A DNA stretch of 5,193 nt from an archaeon (GCA_024399225.1 JAKSHV010000091.1:1-5193); one strand, 5' to 3'. Counted from the first letter of the stretch, positions 1 through 5,193 are shown. Notes: generated by a model from the sequence alone, not told the origin. Numbers and translations are program-made.

Positions 1-131
1 CCAACCTCTGAAACTTTAACCGGTTCCGGATAAACTCCGGAACCACTCACTTTTTACATATTTCATCGGTTCGAACCCGATTGGGTTCTTGTTTGGATTG
101 TGCCAGAACTTTGTTCAGCACTTGTTGAAAA
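1..131. other. Non-coding intergenic region with several hairpins
   Basis: No open reading frame with a credible start, codon pattern or recognisable protein is visible here. Instead there are successive inverted repeats: a 9-bp arm hairpin at 22-44, a T-arm-like stem-loop at 65-81, an overlapping 6-bp arm hairpin at 73-88 (GAACCC/GGGTTC) followed by a T-rich stretch, and an interrupted stem at 100-121 (GTGC..GAAC/GTTC..GCAC). The likeliest reading is the 3' untranslated and termination region of a + strand gene left of the window, facing the minus-strand malic enzyme. A few codons of that gene could lie in the first bases, since stops occur in all three + frames by base 33, but nothing supports a particular frame. 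Confidence 0.5.
22..55 (+). terminator. Probable terminator of a + strand gene upstream of the window
   Basis: A perfect inverted repeat with 9-bp arms (GGTTCCGGA at 22-30, TCCGGAACC at 36-44) and a 5-nt loop is followed seven bases later by a run of five T (51-55). Archaea terminate mainly at U-rich tracts, with hairpins optional, so this fits the end of a rightward transcript whose gene lies outside the window. The gene itself is not seen, so the assignment rests on the structure alone. Confidence 0.5.
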
Positions 132-161
132 CGAAAAAAAAAGAAAGGGGCTTTCGCCCCT
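132..161 (-). terminator. Terminator of the malic enzyme gene
   Basis: Ten bases past the malic enzyme stop codon, the minus strand has a GC-rich hairpin with 6-bp arms (146-151 and 156-161). In RNA its loop is GAAA, a stable GNRA tetraloop. It runs straight into a U tract (three U, one C, nine U, at 146-134). This is a textbook intrinsic-type terminator and implies that the malic enzyme is the last gene of its transcript. Confidence 0.85.
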
Positions 162-170
162 AGAATGGTT

Positions 171-1520
171 TTACTCAACGTAGGGCTTGATGAAGCCCTG
201 GTCCATCATATTGGCAGTGAGTTTCCTGGATCTGCTGATGATGGCTGCTGCCCTCTCGTACTCCTCCTCATAGGTGGTGGAGATACGTGCGACGCCTGCC
301 TTCTGTGCGGCCATTGCGACTGCTGCTGCCTCCCTGGGGAAGACGTCCTCTTCGGACATGTTGGGGACGATGTAATCCTCGGTGATTCCCTTCTCCTCTG
401 CGCACTTGGCAAGCTCGGTTGCTGCTGCGATACACATGTCGTCGGTGATGGTCTTTGCCCTTACATCGAGGACACCACGGAAGATTGCAGGGAATCCCAT
501 GGAGTTGTTGACCTGGTTGGGGAAGTCGGAACGTCCGGTTGCGAAGACCTTGCATCCGTGCTCCTTTGCCTCCCAGGGCCAGATCTCGGGAACGGGGTTG
601 GCGGTTGCGAAGATGACGGGGTCGTCTGCCATGACGTCGACGTACTCTGCGGGGATGGTTCCGGGGCCGGGCTTGGATGCTGCGATAAGGATGTCTGCAC
701 CTTCCATTGCCTCTTTGAGTCCTCCGGTCTTTCCTGCACCGTTGGTCTTGACTGCGATGTCCCTCTTGAGCCTGTGGAGGCTGTCGAAGTCCTCCCTGGA
801 CTGGTTGAGGATTCCCTTGGAGTCGCACATACAAAGATGCTCGGGTTTGAATCCGGTTGCAAGAAGGAGCCTTGCGATTGCAAGGGATGCTGCACCTGCT
901 CCACAGATGGTGACGTTTGCATCCTGGAAGCTCTTTCCAACGAGTTTCATTGCGTTCATTGCACCGGCGACCTCTACGGTTGCAGTACCCTGCTGGTCAT
1001 CGTGCCATACGGGGATCTTGCAGTCTTTCCTGAGCTCGTCGAGGATGTCGAAACACTTGGGGTTGGAGATATCCTCGAGGTTGATTCCACCGAAGGAGGG
1101 TGCGAGAAGCCTTACGGTCTCGATGATCTTGTCGGGGTCCTTGGTGTCAAGGCAGATGGGGACACAGTCGACTCCACCGAGGTACTTGAAGAGCATTGCC
1201 TTTCCTTCCATGACGGGCATTCCTGCCTCGGGTCCGATGTCTCCGAGACCGAGAACACGGGTACCGTCGGAAACGACTGCAACGGTGTTCCATTTGCAAG
1301 TGTACTCGTAGGCTAGATCAGGGTCTTTTGCGATAGCTTTGCAGGGCTCTGCTACTCCGGGAGAGTACCAGATGGAGAAGTCGTCGAAGGACCTGATGCA
1401 GGCCTTGGGGACGGTCTCGATCTTTCCACCGTAGTAGGGGTGCATTTTCATTGCGTCCTTTCCGGGCTTCTTTGCAAGCTCGAGACGCTCCTCAACAGAA
1501 AGTTCCTTTGCAGGTGCCAT
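171..1520 (-). CDS. Malic enzyme (malate dehydrogenase, oxaloacetate-decarboxylating)
   Basis: A cytoplasmic enzyme that oxidatively decarboxylates malate to pyruvate and CO2 with reduction of NAD(P), linking the C4 acid pool to pyruvate. The 449 residues match the short bacterial/archaeal malic enzyme form. Visible motifs in order: the catalytic tyrosine segment YSPGVAEPC at 52-60; VVSDGTRVLGLGDIGPEAG from 82; the catalytic lysine region EGKAMLFK with K107; metal-ligand segment NLEDI at 147-151; HDDQQGTA at 173-180; the Rossmann loop GAGAAS at 207-212; the dinucleotide-ribose acidic residue D233; ATANPVPE at 305-312; and NQVNNSMGFPA at 335-345. All expected catalytic residues are present, so it should be active. 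D233 does not settle NAD versus NADP preference, because the DSKG sequence occurs in enzymes of both types. The ATG start is supported by an upstream AGAGGT, and a strong terminator follows. It appears monocistronic. Codon choice is strongly biased (no TTA, CTA or TCA over residues 70-449), which suggests high expression. Symbols such as mae or maeB are used for relatives, but none is certain here. Confidence 0.95.
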   Translation of the reverse strand: MAPAKELSVEERLELAKKPGKDAMKMHPYYGGKIETVPKACIRSFDDFSIWYSPGVAEPCKAIAKDPDLAYEYTCKWNTVAVVSDGTRVLGLGDIGPEAGMPVMEGKAMLFKYLGGVDCVPICLDTKDPDKIIETVRLLAPSFGGINLEDISNPKCFDILDELRKDCKIPVWHDDQQGTATVEVAGAMNAMKLVGKSFQDANVTICGAGAASLAIARLLLATGFKPEHLCMCDSKGILNQSREDFDSLHRLKRDIAVKTNGAGKTGGLKEAMEGADILIAASKPGPGTIPAEYVDVMADDPVIFATANPVPEIWPWEAKEHGCKVFATGRSDFPNQVNNSMGFPAIFRGVLDVRAKTITDDMCIAAATELAKCAEEKGITEDYIVPNMSEEDVFPREAAAVAMAAQKAGVARISTTYEEEYERAAAIISRSRKLTANMMDQGFIKPYVE

Positions 1521-1527
1521 GATAATT

Positions 1528-1533
1528 ACCTCT
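1528..1533 (-). promoter_or_regulatory. Ribosome binding site of the malic enzyme gene
   Basis: The minus strand reads AGAGGT seven bases before the ATG at 1520-1518. It matches the anti-Shine-Dalgarno end of 16S rRNA and supports this start, which also gives the N-terminal length usual for the family. Confidence 0.7.
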
Positions 1534-1535
1534 GA

Positions 1536-1557
1536 TTACGAATTTCGTAAGAAATTC
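1536..1557. promoter_or_regulatory. Overlapping inverted repeats, candidate operator of the malic enzyme gene
   Basis: Two perfect dyads overlap. TTACGAA-T-TTCGTAA occupies 1536-1550, and GAATTTC-GTAA-GAAATTC occupies 1540-1557. They lie between the malic enzyme ribosome binding site and its likely TATA box, so the expected transcription start (about 1556) falls at the edge of the element. A protein bound here would block initiation or early elongation. The first dyad has a one-base spacer and cannot fold fully as an RNA hairpin, so a DNA operator is more plausible than an RNA switch. The regulator is not encoded in this window. Confidence 0.45.
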
Positions 1558-1577
1558 TTCGATTTGATTAGTCCACC

Positions 1578-1596
1578 GATATACTCTTCCTTTTTA
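1578..1596 (-). promoter_or_regulatory. Likely archaeal promoter of the malic enzyme gene (BRE/TATA)
   Basis: On the minus strand a purine-rich stretch (AAAAAGGAAGAG), resembling a TFB recognition element, leads into GTATATC, a TATA-like core at about 1584-1578. Archaeal start sites lie about 25 bp downstream, giving a start near 1556 and a leader of about 35 nt that contains the ribosome binding site. A second AT-rich core (CTATAAAAAG on the minus strand, 1599-1590) is an alternative. Confidence 0.45.
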
Positions 1597-1598
1597 TA
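1591..1598 (+). promoter_or_regulatory. Likely TATA box for the radical SAM / priL transcript
   Basis: TTTTTATA on the + strand is the best TATA-like core upstream of the radical SAM gene. Start sites about 25 bp downstream would fall at about 1619-1622, only a few bases before the ATG at 1626. The message would then be leaderless or nearly so, matching the absence of any Shine-Dalgarno sequence before that ATG. Confidence 0.45.
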
Positions 1599-1625
1599 GA
1601 TATTTGGTATAGATTATTGATAGAA

Positions 1626-3257
1626 ATGCCAGCCAGTAAATCCAAACCTAAAGTGGTCGTCATCGACGGTTATATCGATGACCCAGCAGCACTAGGAGTG
1701 CCGCCGTACATCTCCCCCATGATCAGGGCAGTTGCCGGTGCGGCCATGGATGCTGGGGGCGAAGTGGAGTATATTTCGATAGATATGCTCCGTAACGGCA
1801 GGGAATTGCCCGAGGCGGATGTTACCGTTTTACTATCAGGAAACACTGTGCCAGGCAAGTATCTTCGTTCCATGCCGATGTCACTGAAGGAGATCCACAG
1901 ATACCTTCCCAAGATGTCCGGATGGAAGATGATCGGAGGTTCATCCGCCTACGCTCCCGAGTCCAAAGGCTTCGATTTTCGTATTCACAAGGATTTGGCC
2001 GCTTCGCTATACGACGGGATGACTGGCAAAGAGGTCGGAGAGCGTTACAGGACACTTGAGGAATGGAACCGCTGGATGCTGCTCGGTGCGGAAATCGTAA
2101 CAAAACACCAGGATTTCCCAAATCCGCTTATGGTGGAGATCGAATCCTACCGTGGATGCCACCGCTACGCGTCTGGGGGATGTGCATTCTGCATCGAACC
2201 CACTAAGGGAAAGCCTTTGATGAGATCGCCGCAAGACATCCTTGACGAAGCAAGAAAACTCAGGGAACTGGGAGTACGCAACATCCGCGTAGGTGGACAG
2301 ACCTGCATCATCTCATACGGTTCCGAAGACTTCAAATCGGGAATACCGAAGCCCGTTCCATCCAAAGTGAGAGAACTTTTCGAAGGATTGAAGGAACTGG
2401 GATTCGACCACATAAGTGTGGACAATGCCAATCCTGCGGTCGTAGCCACCTATCCTGAAGAATCCAGAGAGATCATACAGATCCTTGCAGACTGTTGTTC
2501 ATCAGGCAACGTTCTGGCACTCGGACTTGAGTCTGCCGATCCTGCAGTGGAGCGGGCCAATAATCTCAACAGCACCGCCGATCAGGTTCTTGATGCGATA
2601 AGAATAATCAACGAGGTAGGTGCAGAAAGAGGCCCCACCGGACTTCCGAAGATCCTTCCTGGCATCAACATCATCTGCGGCCTTGAAGGAGAGACCTTCG
2701 AGACCTATCACATGAACATGGACCTTCTCGAAAAGATACGCGATGAAGGACTGATGGTTAGGAGGATCAACATCCGTCAGGTCATCGGATCACGCAAGGA
2801 ATTCCGTGTAAAGATGAACGAAAAGAGATTCAGGAAATTCAAGGAGGCCGTTCGCGAGGACATCGACCATGCAATGCTGGAACGTATGGTTCCCGTCGGT
2901 ACGATACTCAAGGATGTCTACATGGAATTCAACGACGGAAAGGTAACTTTCGGAAGACAAGCGGGTTCCTACCCCCTTTTGGTGGGAGTCCCCTACAAAC
3001 TCGAACTCGAGAAATCCTACGACATCATGGTGACCGAATGGGGATTCCGTTCCATAACCGGAATAACCTATCCGTTCAACATCAACAAGATGCCTATGTC
3101 CTCACTCTCCGCCCTCCCAGGCATAGGCGAGAAAAGGGCAACCGCCCTGGCACTCAAGAGACCATTCAGTGACTTCGACGATCTCGGCAGAGTAATCGAT
3201 GACCCGCGTGTTATCGAGGGCCTGAAAGGATTCATCAGTTTTGACGATACGGACTAA
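1626..3257 (+). CDS. Radical SAM protein with C-terminal helix-hairpin-helix (COG1031-like, function unknown)
   Basis: A 543-residue cytoplasmic iron-sulfur enzyme expected to cleave S-adenosylmethionine reductively; its substrate is unknown. Residues 1-160 form an alpha/beta N-terminal domain opening with VVVIDGYIDDP and GVPPYISP, typical of a mostly archaeal uncharacterised family as I recall it (MJ1487-like). The radical SAM core spans about 165-400. Its cluster cysteines are C178, C186 and C189, a Cx7CxxC spacing instead of the canonical CxxxCxxC. A glycine-rich GGQT follows at 223-226, and later core strands include ALGLES (298-303) and INIICGLEGET (347-357). About 422-480 is beta-rich, with GR and SITG elements resembling a TRAM RNA-binding domain (inference). 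LPGIGEKRA at 497-505 is a classic helix-hairpin-helix. An in-frame TTG at 1617 would add three residues, but the predicted transcript starts after it, so the ATG at 1626 is preferred. It shares a likely transcript with priL, which begins 23 nt downstream. The domain set suggests action on RNA or DNA, but no function is established here. Confidence 0.85.
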   Translation: MPASKSKPKVVVIDGYIDDPAALGVPPYISPMIRAVAGAAMDAGGEVEYISIDMLRNGRELPEADVTVLLSGNTVPGKYLRSMPMSLKEIHRYLPKMSGWKMIGGSSAYAPESKGFDFRIHKDLAASLYDGMTGKEVGERYRTLEEWNRWMLLGAEIVTKHQDFPNPLMVEIESYRGCHRYASGGCAFCIEPTKGKPLMRSPQDILDEARKLRELGVRNIRVGGQTCIISYGSEDFKSGIPKPVPSKVRELFEGLKELGFDHISVDNANPAVVATYPEESREIIQILADCCSSGNVLALGLESADPAVERANNLNSTADQVLDAIRIINEVGAERGPTGLPKILPGINIICGLEGETFETYHMNMDLLEKIRDEGLMVRRINIRQVIGSRKEFRVKMNEKRFRKFKEAVREDIDHAMLERMVPVGTILKDVYMEFNDGKVTFGRQAGSYPLLVGVPYKLELEKSYDIMVTEWGFRSITGITYPFNINKMPMSSLSALPGIGEKRATALALKRPFSDFDDLGRVIDDPRVIEGLKGFISFDDTD

Positions 3258-3280
3258 TATCCACACCCCAATACAGGCGT

Positions 3281-4312
3281 ATGGACACTCTCCGTGCAGC
3301 AAGATATCCGTTCATCAGGGATGCTTCGGCATATGCCGAGGAGAAAACCGATAGTATCGAGGAGCTGCTCACGGGGGCTAGGTACTCCGAGGTAAGGGAG
3401 AGGGGTCTGGCACGTGTCATCGGAGCGATGAAGAACCACACCATCCCCGACTACTCGTTATCAACGGAATACAACCGTCTTGTGGAAGTGCTTTCCTACC
3501 CTTACGCGAGGATGTTGGTCTCTGTCATCGGTGACAGGCTTCTCATCAAAAGATATGCCCTTGCCGAAGCCGAGCGCATGAATGCCATGCTCTCCAAGGA
3601 TATCGAATCCATCCCTACACTTCTGGAAGAACTGGAAATCAATGCTACGGTAAACAGGGACGGCACAATGAACCTTCATTTCGCCGATTTCCTGAGATTC
3701 TCATATGTCATGAAGGCTGTGGAGTGGAAACTCATCAACATGAATGTCGAAAACGGATACGTCCGTATCAACAACGACAAATTCATCAGACTTCTCCAGA
3801 ACGCATACAGGCTAAGGGTTGAACAGGAACTTCCTCTCAAGGTCCCCGATGAACTCGCGGTCCACTTCCAGCACGATGTGGGCAAGGTCAATCTTCTCCT
3901 TGCCGAAGCCAAGAGCAGGATGGATCCGACCAACGGTGAAGGCATGAAGGATGAATTCCTTCCTCCGTGCATCAAAGCTATCATCGAAATGGCGCAGGCC
4001 GGACAGAACCTCCCCCACAGTGCCAGGTTCGCATTGGTGACCTTCCTTCATGCACTTGGCCTGAACTATCAGCAGATCGTTGCCATCTTCGCAGTATCTC
4101 CCGACTTCAACGAATCGGTCTCAGAATACCAGATCAAGCACATCACAGGCGAGCTGAACGGAACTGACGGATACACCCCTCCCGAGTGTGGGACCATGAA
4201 GACCAACGGTATCTGCTTCAATCCCGATCCGCTATGCGAGCGTATCAAACACCCGCTCAATTATTACAGGATAAAATCCGGAAAAAGGTTCACTCCCCGT
4301 AATGAGGAGTGA
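3281..4312 (+). CDS. priL: DNA primase large subunit PriL
   Basis: The regulatory, iron-sulfur subunit of the archaeal/eukaryal-type primase. It partners with the catalytic small subunit PriS to make RNA or mixed primers for replication and repair; priS is not in this window. The length, 343 residues, is normal for archaeal PriL. The N-terminal helical domain opens with ARYPFI (7-12) and continues with LSYPYARML at 71-79. The C-terminal domain carries four cysteines, C230, C303, C312 and C319, matching the four [4Fe-4S] ligands of the family. Conserved segments LPPCIKAI (227-234), LPHSARFALVTFLHALGL (244-261) and YQIKHITG (283-290) surround them. The ATG is the first in frame; there is no clear Shine-Dalgarno sequence, only a weak AGG at 3275, so translation may be coupled to the gene 23 nt upstream. 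The gene is intact, with no sign of truncation. Confidence 0.93.
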   Translation: MDTLRAARYPFIRDASAYAEEKTDSIEELLTGARYSEVRERGLARVIGAMKNHTIPDYSLSTEYNRLVEVLSYPYARMLVSVIGDRLLIKRYALAEAERMNAMLSKDIESIPTLLEELEINATVNRDGTMNLHFADFLRFSYVMKAVEWKLINMNVENGYVRINNDKFIRLLQNAYRLRVEQELPLKVPDELAVHFQHDVGKVNLLLAEAKSRMDPTNGEGMKDEFLPPCIKAIIEMAQAGQNLPHSARFALVTFLHALGLNYQQIVAIFAVSPDFNESVSEYQIKHITGELNGTDGYTPPECGTMKTNGICFNPDPLCERIKHPLNYYRIKSGKRFTPRNEE

Positions 4313-4313
4313 T

Positions 4314-4351
4314 TCGGGGATTATTCCCCGAGAAGAAAATCATTCTTTTTT
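4314..4351 (+). terminator. Hairpin and T tract between convergent genes, terminator of priL
   Basis: Directly after the priL stop is a perfect 7-bp hairpin (TCGGGGA at 4314-4320, TCCCCGA at 4325-4331, 4-nt loop). On the + strand it is followed by a T-rich stretch at 4343-4351, which lies inside the 3' end of the convergent gene. The gap between the two genes is only 27 nt, so this element probably serves rightward transcripts. On the minus strand there is no U tract after the hairpin, so its role for the leftward transcript is doubtful. Confidence 0.55.
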
Positions 4352-4987
4352 GTCCTCATTACAGAGGTTGCGCCAGGTAATGAGTCCCCTCTGGATCGCA
4401 GTGATGTTTCCGACGATTGCGAAGTAGATCATCATGATCTCCATCCAGGAGATGCTGAAATCTGCGATGACGATGTGGGAGTAACCGAGAAGACATGCGA
4501 TTCCCTGGATAATGGGGAAGATGCAGCAAAGGACGACACGGTCGGCGCGTCCGAGAAGGCCGTCGTAAAGCCTGGGGGCGCCGATTGCCTGTGCCTGAGT
4601 ACCCATGTAGGAAGTGAGAAGTACTCCGATGATGGCAAGCATTCCGATGTAGGGGTTGCACCATCCGCTGACGGCGATGGCCGCGATCATGAACATATCG
4701 GCATAGCGGTCGAAAACGTGATCGAGATAGTCACCCTTTCTGGAGCATTTGCCCGCAAGTTTTGCGATCTTTCCATCAAGGGCATCGAAGTATCCGGAAA
4801 CGATTACAGCGATGGCTGCAAACAAAAGCAGAATGTGGTAATCCCAGCTGAAGTACAGCAGAACACCGCTGATGGCTGCGACGATAAGCCCGAGCCAGGA
4901 AATGGTGTTGGGATTGACGTTGATGAACCTCTTAGCTACAGGTGCCAATGTGAAATCGACATCTTTTCTGTGCTTGTCTAGAACCAT
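4340..4987 (-). CDS. CDP-alcohol phosphatidyltransferase, probably archaetidylinositol phosphate synthase
   Basis: An integral membrane enzyme that transfers a polar alcohol onto a CDP-activated lipid, here presumably CDP-archaeol, for phospholipid head-group synthesis. With the start at 4987 it has 215 residues and about six membrane segments (roughly 32-46, 52-67, 98-109, 114-129, 151-168 and 185-202). The family motif DxxDGxxAR..GxxxDxxxD is present as D68, D71, G72, A75, K76, G85, D89 and D93. All metal-binding aspartates are kept, but the usual arginine after the alanine is lysine. An ATG at 5029 would add 14 residues and lengthen the overlap with the upstream gene to 52 nt. I prefer 4987 because the protein then opens with MVLDKHR, like family members, has a GGAG upstream, and overlaps the kinase gene by only 10 nt. 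Inositol phosphate is the likeliest acceptor by resemblance to archaeal AIP synthases; glycerol phosphate or serine cannot be excluded. Confidence 0.87.
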   Translation of the reverse strand: MVLDKHRKDVDFTLAPVAKRFINVNPNTISWLGLIVAAISGVLLYFSWDYHILLLFAAIAVIVSGYFDALDGKIAKLAGKCSRKGDYLDHVFDRYADMFMIAAIAVSGWCNPYIGMLAIIGVLLTSYMGTQAQAIGAPRLYDGLLGRADRVVLCCIFPIIQGIACLLGYSHIVIADFSISWMEIMMIYFAIVGNITAIQRGLITWRNLCNEDKKE

Positions 4988-5193
4988 TCTTCCATCTCTC
5001 CGGACCAGTCCACCGAACCAGGTGGACATATTTCTGTTTCCCCGTTAAGTATCCGTTCTATAAAATCGACTGCATCAGAAGGGGTGCCTTCGGTGCAATC
5101 AATCTCATTGACGGGGATATCGCTATCGGTAGCCTCGCACAGGATAACATCCAGGATCTCGGCCTGCACGTTCTCACGCACCTTCTCCTCGTG
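4978..5193 (-). CDS. Adenylate kinase AK6/Fap7 family, C-terminal part (cut by window edge)
   Basis: The last 71 residues of a protein whose start lies beyond the right edge; the frame is open to base 5193. The visible part begins HEEKVRENVQAEILDVILCEA, which matches the end of the LID region and the following helix of AK6/Fap7 (human CINAP has a related NxQxEI segment). It closes with PGSVDWS, a tail I recall in archaeal members. The family has adenylate kinase/ATPase activity and, in eukaryotes and archaea, assists late small-subunit ribosome maturation. The P-loop and most catalytic residues are outside the window. A GTG at 5181-5179 could look like a start, but the homology continues upstream of it, so it is internal. 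The TAG stop at 4980-4978 overlaps the next gene by 10 nt, indicating co-transcription and probably translational coupling. Confidence 0.8.
   Translation of the reverse strand, partial: HEEKVRENVQAEILDVILCEATDSDIPVNEIDCTEGTPSDAVDFIERILNGETEICPPGSVDWSGEMEEWF
4997..5001 (-). promoter_or_regulatory. Probable ribosome binding site deciding the CDP-alcohol transferase start
   Basis: The minus strand reads GGAGA here, with ten bases between GGAG and the ATG at 4987-4985. It lies within the end of the adenylate kinase gene. The alternative upstream ATG at 5029 has only a weak GGGGAA-like sequence before it. Confidence 0.45.

Noticed and set aside
65..89. Complete tRNA gene containing the T-arm-like stem at 65-81
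   Set aside because: The bases that would form the 3' acceptor strand (TGGGTTC) have no partner GAACCCA at the right distance upstream, and no D or anticodon arm can be drawn in bases 1-64. The loop is canonical only on the + strand.
382..1311. Second long + strand frame (309 residues) across the malic enzyme
   Set aside because: Also antisense to the malic enzyme, with a composition unlike a real protein and no motifs. It is open because of the codon bias of the sense gene.
165..1316. Long + strand frame encoding a 383-residue cysteine-rich protein
   Set aside because: It is the exact in-register antisense of the malic enzyme gene. Its composition (Cys, Gly and Asp runs) mirrors sense codons, and it has no recognisable domain. 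The malic enzyme on the other strand is certain.
4475..4981. + strand frame of 168 residues opposite the CDP-alcohol transferase
   Set aside because: Antisense shadow of a clearly homologous membrane protein gene. It has no motif and no ribosome binding site of note.
4988..5029. ATG at 5029 as the CDP-alcohol transferase start
   Set aside because: It would give a 52-nt overlap with the kinase gene and an N-terminal extension not expected in the family. The ATG at 4987 has a better ribosome binding site and a family-like N-terminus. Not fully excluded.
5179..5181. GTG at 5181-5179 as start of a 67-residue small protein
   Set aside because: The residues just upstream (HEEK) continue the AK6 family similarity and the frame is open to the window edge, so this is the tail of a larger gene.
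1..5193. CRISPR array, insertion sequence, phage or defence genes
   Set aside because: No direct repeat-spacer pattern, transposase, integrase or toxin-antitoxin-like gene is visible on either strand. All large frames are housekeeping-type genes.

Overview
The window looks archaeal and euryarchaeal, most likely from the Thermoplasmata / Methanomassiliicoccales side. That placement rests on gene content: an archaeal/eukaryal-type primase large subunit, an AK6/Fap7-type adenylate kinase next to a CDP-alcohol phosphatidyltransferase (probably archaeal lipid synthesis), a radical SAM protein of a mostly archaeal uncharacterised family, and archaeal TATA-like promoters. No rRNA or marker gene is present to confirm the lineage. 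Base composition looks balanced by eye. There is no mobile element, CRISPR array or convincing RNA gene.

Layout. Bases 1-170 are non-coding and hold several hairpins: a probable terminator for a + strand gene lying to the left, and the terminator of the malic enzyme. Bases 171-1520 (minus) encode a complete malic enzyme. Bases 1521-1625 form a divergent promoter region with a TATA-like box for each side and two overlapping perfect inverted repeats between the malic enzyme promoter and its ribosome binding site. Bases 1626-3257 (plus) encode a 543-residue radical SAM protein with an unusual Cx7CxxC cluster motif, a possible TRAM-like region and a C-terminal helix-hairpin-helix. It is followed after 23 nt by priL (3281-4312, plus), encoding the primase large subunit with all four Fe-S cysteines. 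A hairpin then separates priL from a convergent minus-strand pair: the CDP-alcohol phosphatidyltransferase (4340-4987 with the preferred start) and, overlapping its start, the 3' end of an AK6-type adenylate kinase gene that runs off the right edge.

How the genes work together. Three transcription units are suggested: malic enzyme alone (central carbon metabolism), radical SAM plus priL (two iron-sulfur proteins, one for replication priming and one of unknown but probably nucleic-acid-related function), and AK6 plus CDP-alcohol transferase (nucleotide/ribosome maturation and membrane lipid head-group synthesis). The least understood item is the radical SAM protein and its linkage to primase. 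The rest of the window is ordinary core genome.
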